Shown here: one piece after another, positions 61,268 to 64,000 of the stretch
Position numbering within the stretch: the stretch's first letter is position 1
How the letters are laid out: every line of letters starts with the position of its first letter
DNA from: Chryseobacterium elymi
Lineage (GTDB): Bacteria > Bacteroidota > Bacteroidia > Flavobacteriales > Weeksellaceae
Direction of reading: 5' to 3'
Assembly (NCBI RefSeq): GCF_003385495.1
Contig: NZ_QNUH01000003.1
Coordinates: 62,001 to 126,000 of the forward strand
DNA: 64,000 bases
Made by a program: the position numbers and the translations under genes
The notes under the pieces: generated by a model
Told to the model about the DNA's origin: nothing
What the model saw: the letters and a program-made list of their open reading frames with translations, nothing else
Databases searched by the model: none

Positions 61268-61826
61268 TCGGATTCCAGTATTCTTCCGGTTCGTTATTGA
61301 TTTTTGAAATGTATCTTGCCAAAACAAAAAGATAATCGGAGAGTCTGTTCAGGTACTTGATAAGCTCAGGGCGTACTTCTTCAGATTCATTCAGGAAAAC
61401 CAGAGAACGTTCTGCTCTTCTGCAGATTGTTCTTGCGGCATGTAAAAATGTTGCAGATTTTCCACCACCGGGAAGAATAAAGTATTGAAGGGGCTCCAGC
61501 TTTTCTTCAAAAGCATCCATCCACTGCTCCAGCTCTTCAATTTCAGTATCTGAAATAATCAATGGCAGACGTGATTTGCCATTAGCCAGCATTAATTTAT
61601 CAACCGGCGTTGCAGCTTCTGAGCCTACCGTAAACAGATCAAACTGAATTTTTTTGAGCTGCTTCAAAACCTCTTCATCTTCAATATGACTTTTAGAAAT
61701 ACCAATAAATGAATTCAGCTCATCGATATTTCCATAACTGTCTACTCTTGCACTGGCTTTGGAAACTCTTGTGCCACCGTATAATGCAGTCTGACCTTTA
61801 TCTCCTGTCTTTGTATAAATTTTCAT
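61257..61826 (-). CDS. ATP:cob(I)alamin adenosyltransferase (PduO type)
   Basis: 189 aa from ATG 61826 (MKIYTKTGDKGQTALYGG), where TKTGDKGQT binds ATP. Further signatures: RVDSYGNIDELNSFIG and FILPGGGKSATFLHAARTICRRAERSLV (PduO family R and E residues). It adenosylates cob(I)alamin to coenzyme B12. A longer frame to 61922 is unlikely. First gene of the operon; its promoter lies in the 191-base gap shared with the receptor gene terminator. Confidence 0.94.
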   Translation of the reverse strand: MKIYTKTGDKGQTALYGGTRVSKASARVDSYGNIDELNSFIGISKSHIEDEEVLKQLKKIQFDLFTVGSEAATPVDKLMLANGKSRLPLIISDTEIEELEQWMDAFEEKLEPLQYFILPGGGKSATFLHAARTICRRAERSLVFLNESEEVRPELIKYLNRLSDYLFVLARYISKINNEPEEYWNPNER

Positions 61827-61903
61827 ACTACTAAAGTACTTTTTTTTGTACAATGTAAAAAGTAAAATGTAGTAATAACGTCCTATTCTATCTGAAAAAA
61901 TGA

Positions 61904-61930
61904 AACTGACATTAGAAATCAATGTCAGTT
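61904..61930 (-). terminator. Terminator of the TonB-dependent receptor gene
   Basis: Perfect 10-bp stem AACTGACATT (61904-61913) with AATGTCAGTT (61921-61930). On the minus strand TTTTTT follows. Confidence 0.7.
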
Positions 61931-62018
61931 AATATTTGCGTAGATGGTTTTCATATCTTTTGGGATTACTTTCCCTGTATTAAGCATGACAAAGCAATGC
62001 TAATTTCTTTATTTTGGA

Positions 62019-64000
62019 TTAAAAAGTGTAATTAACATTGAGCTGAAAAGTTGTTCCATTAAATCCAAACTGGTTTACCTCCCAGGGATATCTGAACCTT
62101 CCTCCAAGATCTGTTACTACATCTCCTTTGCTCTCTATGACATCCGGATAAATATTAAATAAATTATTTACGACTCCGGAAACTTTAAGGTCTTTCGTAA
62201 TTTTATAGGTTAAAACTACGTCTGTAACTACCTTACCGGAAAACGTCTGATCTTTGGCAGGATCAGTGGCGTGCTGCCATGCAACAGAACCAAAGTAAGT
62301 ATTATTAAGGTTAAAATTAAACTTTGTAATGTCATACGAAAGACTAACAATCGTTTTTGTTTTTGGCCTTGCAGAGGTAATTCTGGATTGTTCCTTTCTA
62401 TCAAAAAAGTTTTCTGAATAACCATTTTGCGCCAAAATAGGCGGAACGGCAATATTATCTACTATTTTGGTTTCGTTATAATTGAAAGCAACAATAACGC
62501 CCAATCTTCCTTTGCCAATAGCGGAAGTATAATAATTAGCGACGAAATCTACTCCCTCAGTAACTGTATTTACAGCATTGGTGAAAAACTTCAGGGAAGT
62601 TATTTTATTATTATCTAATATTACTTCCACAGGGTTTGTTATATCCGGACTCCCCGGAGCACCGGTTTTGTAACCAATATCTCCTGAGAAAAGTACCCGG
62701 TCTTTAATTCTTATTCTATAATAATCTGCTGTAATCGTCAAGTTTTTAAAAGGTTTTATGGCAAATCCCCCAGTAATGTTAAAGGCTTTTTCAGCATTTA
62801 ATTTTTGTACCCCAAGATCAGATCTTACAATTTGAGAGTCATTGTTAAAAGTACCCTGATTAGCCACAGTATTCCCTGTAATTTTTGTTTGAACATTGGA
62901 ATAATATATCTGGTGTAATGAAGGTGCACGGAATCCTGTAGAAACAGATCCACGGAAAACTAATTTATCATCTAACACCTTATATCTTGCATTTCCTTTC
63001 CAGGAAACATTATTTCCAAAATCACTGAAATTTTCATATCTCACAGTTCCTCCAAGTAACAGGTTTTTCGTAACATCCCATTCAGCATTCATATAAGCTC
63101 CAATATTCTGACGATTTTTATTGACTTCATTTTGAGACTGCAGTCCTGGAAATGATTCTGCACCACTTCCTATATAAGATGCCTCTTCTCCTGCCTTCGC
63201 CTGATAGTTTTCATTGCGTACTTCAACACCAGCTCCTAAAACAAATGCACCAAAATTTCGGCTGATATCTATGTTTCCTATAATATTACTGAACTGATGC
63301 CCACCTGCCTTAAAGCTGGTTGGTGAATTTGCACCCAAAGACGTATTAATGGTATTTCCTACAACATAATCTACCGCATTAGAGCCAAAGGTTGCGCTCC
63401 CATCAAAATTCCATTTTCCAAACATGCCTTTCCACCCGGAGGTTAAATTATAATCATAAACATCTGTTTTAAATTCCGGCTGAAATCCATTATAAGGTTG
63501 CCCTTTTGGAGTTAATAAACCAAAATCTGAAGTTACCCAATAGGGTGTTCTATACAAGCCAAAACTAGTTCCATTCCTGTAAGTTGTACCACCAAAAGCA
63601 TAAAACTTGCCTGTTTCACCTGTTGGCAATTCAAAATTGACAAACATATTGGCCACTTTTGTCTCCGGCTGCCCTATAATCATTCCTAAACCAGGATTAG
63701 CCTGCGTCCAGGCATTCTCCACACCAAAAAGTTCATCTTTTGTAACAGAACCTGCGCGGTTAGTTTTATTTTGGGATGAAAATCCTAAGGTAAGATTCAG
63801 GCTTCCGGTTTTTGCAACTCTGATTCCCGTATTAAAATCTGCTCCGATATTAAATCCGTCACCTTCTGAAGTAATACCTGAAAAAAGATTAACCGTGCTT
63901 TTTCCAACGCTGTTCTTAAGAATAATATTAATTACTCCTGCAATAGCATCGGAGCCATATTGTGCAGATGCACCATCTCTCAATACCTCTACGTTTTGTA
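62019..64000 (-). CDS. TonB-dependent receptor, 5' end cut by window edge
   Basis: Outer-membrane active transporter; the frame is open to the right edge (first complete codon at 63998), about 660 codons present. The visible N-terminus reads QNVEVLRDGASAQYGSDAIA then GVINI, the end of the plug domain. The rest is beta-barrel with alternating aromatic strands, closing FQLNVNYTF. The signal sequence, TonB box and most of the plug lie beyond the window. The barrel alone does not tell the substrate (iron complexes, B12 or glycans are options). No SusD partner is visible on its 3' side. Confidence 0.93.
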   Translation of the reverse strand, partial: QNVEVLRDGASAQYGSDAIAGVINIILKNSVGKSTVNLFSGITSEGDGFNIGADFNTGIRVAKTGSLNLTLGFSSQNKTNRAGSVTKDELFGVENAWTQANPGLGMIIGQPETKVANMFVNFELPTGETGKFYAFGGTTYRNGTSFGLYRTPYWVTSDFGLLTPKGQPYNGFQPEFKTDVYDYNLTSGWKGMFGKWNFDGSATFGSNAVDYVVGNTINTSLGANSPTSFKAGGHQFSNIIGNIDISRNFGAFVLGAGVEVRNENYQAKAGEEASYIGSGAESFPGLQSQNEVNKNRQNIGAYMNAEWDVTKNLLLGGTVRYENFSDFGNNVSWKGNARYKVLDDKLVFRGSVSTGFRAPSLHQIYYSNVQTKITGNTVANQGTFNNDSQIVRSDLGVQKLNAEKAFNITGGFAIKPFKNLTITADYYRIRIKDRVLFSGDIGYKTGAPGSPDITNPVEVILDNNKITSLKFFTNAVNTVTEGVDFVANYYTSAIGKGRLGVIVAFNYNETKIVDNIAVPPILAQNGYSENFFDRKEQSRITSARPKTKTIVSLSYDITKFNFNLNNTYFGSVAWQHATDPAKDQTFSGKVVTDVVLTYKITKDLKVSGVVNNLFNIYPDVIESKGDVVTDLGGRFRYPWEVNQFGFNGTTFQLNVNYTF

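Noticed and set aside
1..64000. tRNA genes or CRISPR arrays
   Set aside because: No cloverleaf with a T-loop GGTTCGANTCC-like word and no regularly spaced repeat was found by eye in the gaps.

Overview
The window looks like chromosome of a Chryseobacterium-type member of the Bacteroidota (Flavobacteriia, Weeksellaceae). It is AT-rich. Shine-Dalgarno sequences are mostly weak, and several promoters show the flavobacterial -7 element TAnnTTTG. One large exported protein ends in a type IX secretion (T9SS) sorting domain. Also typical are a Bacteroidota serine-palmitoyltransferase-like enzyme, a TonB-dependent receptor and a GH92 mannosidase. No rRNA, tRNA or CRISPR array was recognised.

Layout. 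1-3.8 kb: 5' part of malate dehydrogenase, then a bacteriophytochrome histidine kinase followed by the heme oxygenase that makes its biliverdin chromophore (minus strand). 4.1-10.3 kb: a plus-strand run of outer-membrane porin, DASS dicarboxylate carrier and three-subunit succinate dehydrogenase/fumarate reductase, which reads as one C4-dicarboxylate uptake and respiration module. 10.3-14 kb: nucleoid-associated protein, two copies of an undescribed two-gene unit (tiny membrane protein plus 118-131 aa helical protein), and a periplasmic thioredoxin. 14-22 kb: a propeller-type sensor kinase and LuxR-type regulator, followed by four related exported proteins.

22.3-31.1 kb is an accessory island. 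On the left is a truncated conjugative-element mobC/traG gene. The core is flanked by two direct copies of the dnaK terminator region (22725-22778 and 31071-31129), and an in-frame-dead transposase lies at the right end. The cargo is a DUF1275 membrane protein and the minus-strand series pckA, gcvH, gcvT, a GcvH-like protein without the lipoylation lysine, an overlapping SAM methyltransferase and an alpha-oxoamine synthase (sphingolipid or sulfonolipid type). A divergent Crp/Fnr regulator shares with this series one TTGA-N6-TCAA operator, placed at about -41.5 and -62 of the two predicted start sites. This is the least ordinary part of the window.

31-45 kb: dnaK; polyphosphate kinase and exopolyphosphatase; a Rossmann-fold protein with a tiny membrane protein; a 1013 aa T9SS-exported choice-of-anchor protein; an orphan barstar-domain protein ended by a remarkable 18-20 bp hairpin; flotillin with an NfeD-like partner; and the Fe-S factors Nfu and Mrp. 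45-52 kb: a broken hypothetical gene, GH92 glycosidase, a dioxygenase paired with a dicarboxylate/amino-acid symporter, and BON/SH3 proteins. 52-64 kb: CocE-type hydrolase; AlkB and Ada alkylation repair beside agmatinase; HAD phosphatase; arginine decarboxylase; a row of Tyr-phosphatase, thiamine pyrophosphokinase and cobalamin adenosyltransferase; and a TonB-dependent receptor cut by the right edge.

Three families of dispersed intergenic palindromes are also visible: AATCTGC type at 11.5, 52.4 and 54.5 kb; GGCTTTAGCC type at 45.8 and 55.4 kb; and an AT-rich one at 58.1 kb. Stretches of about 300 bases in which nothing convincing was seen include 13799-14097 and 51061-51282.
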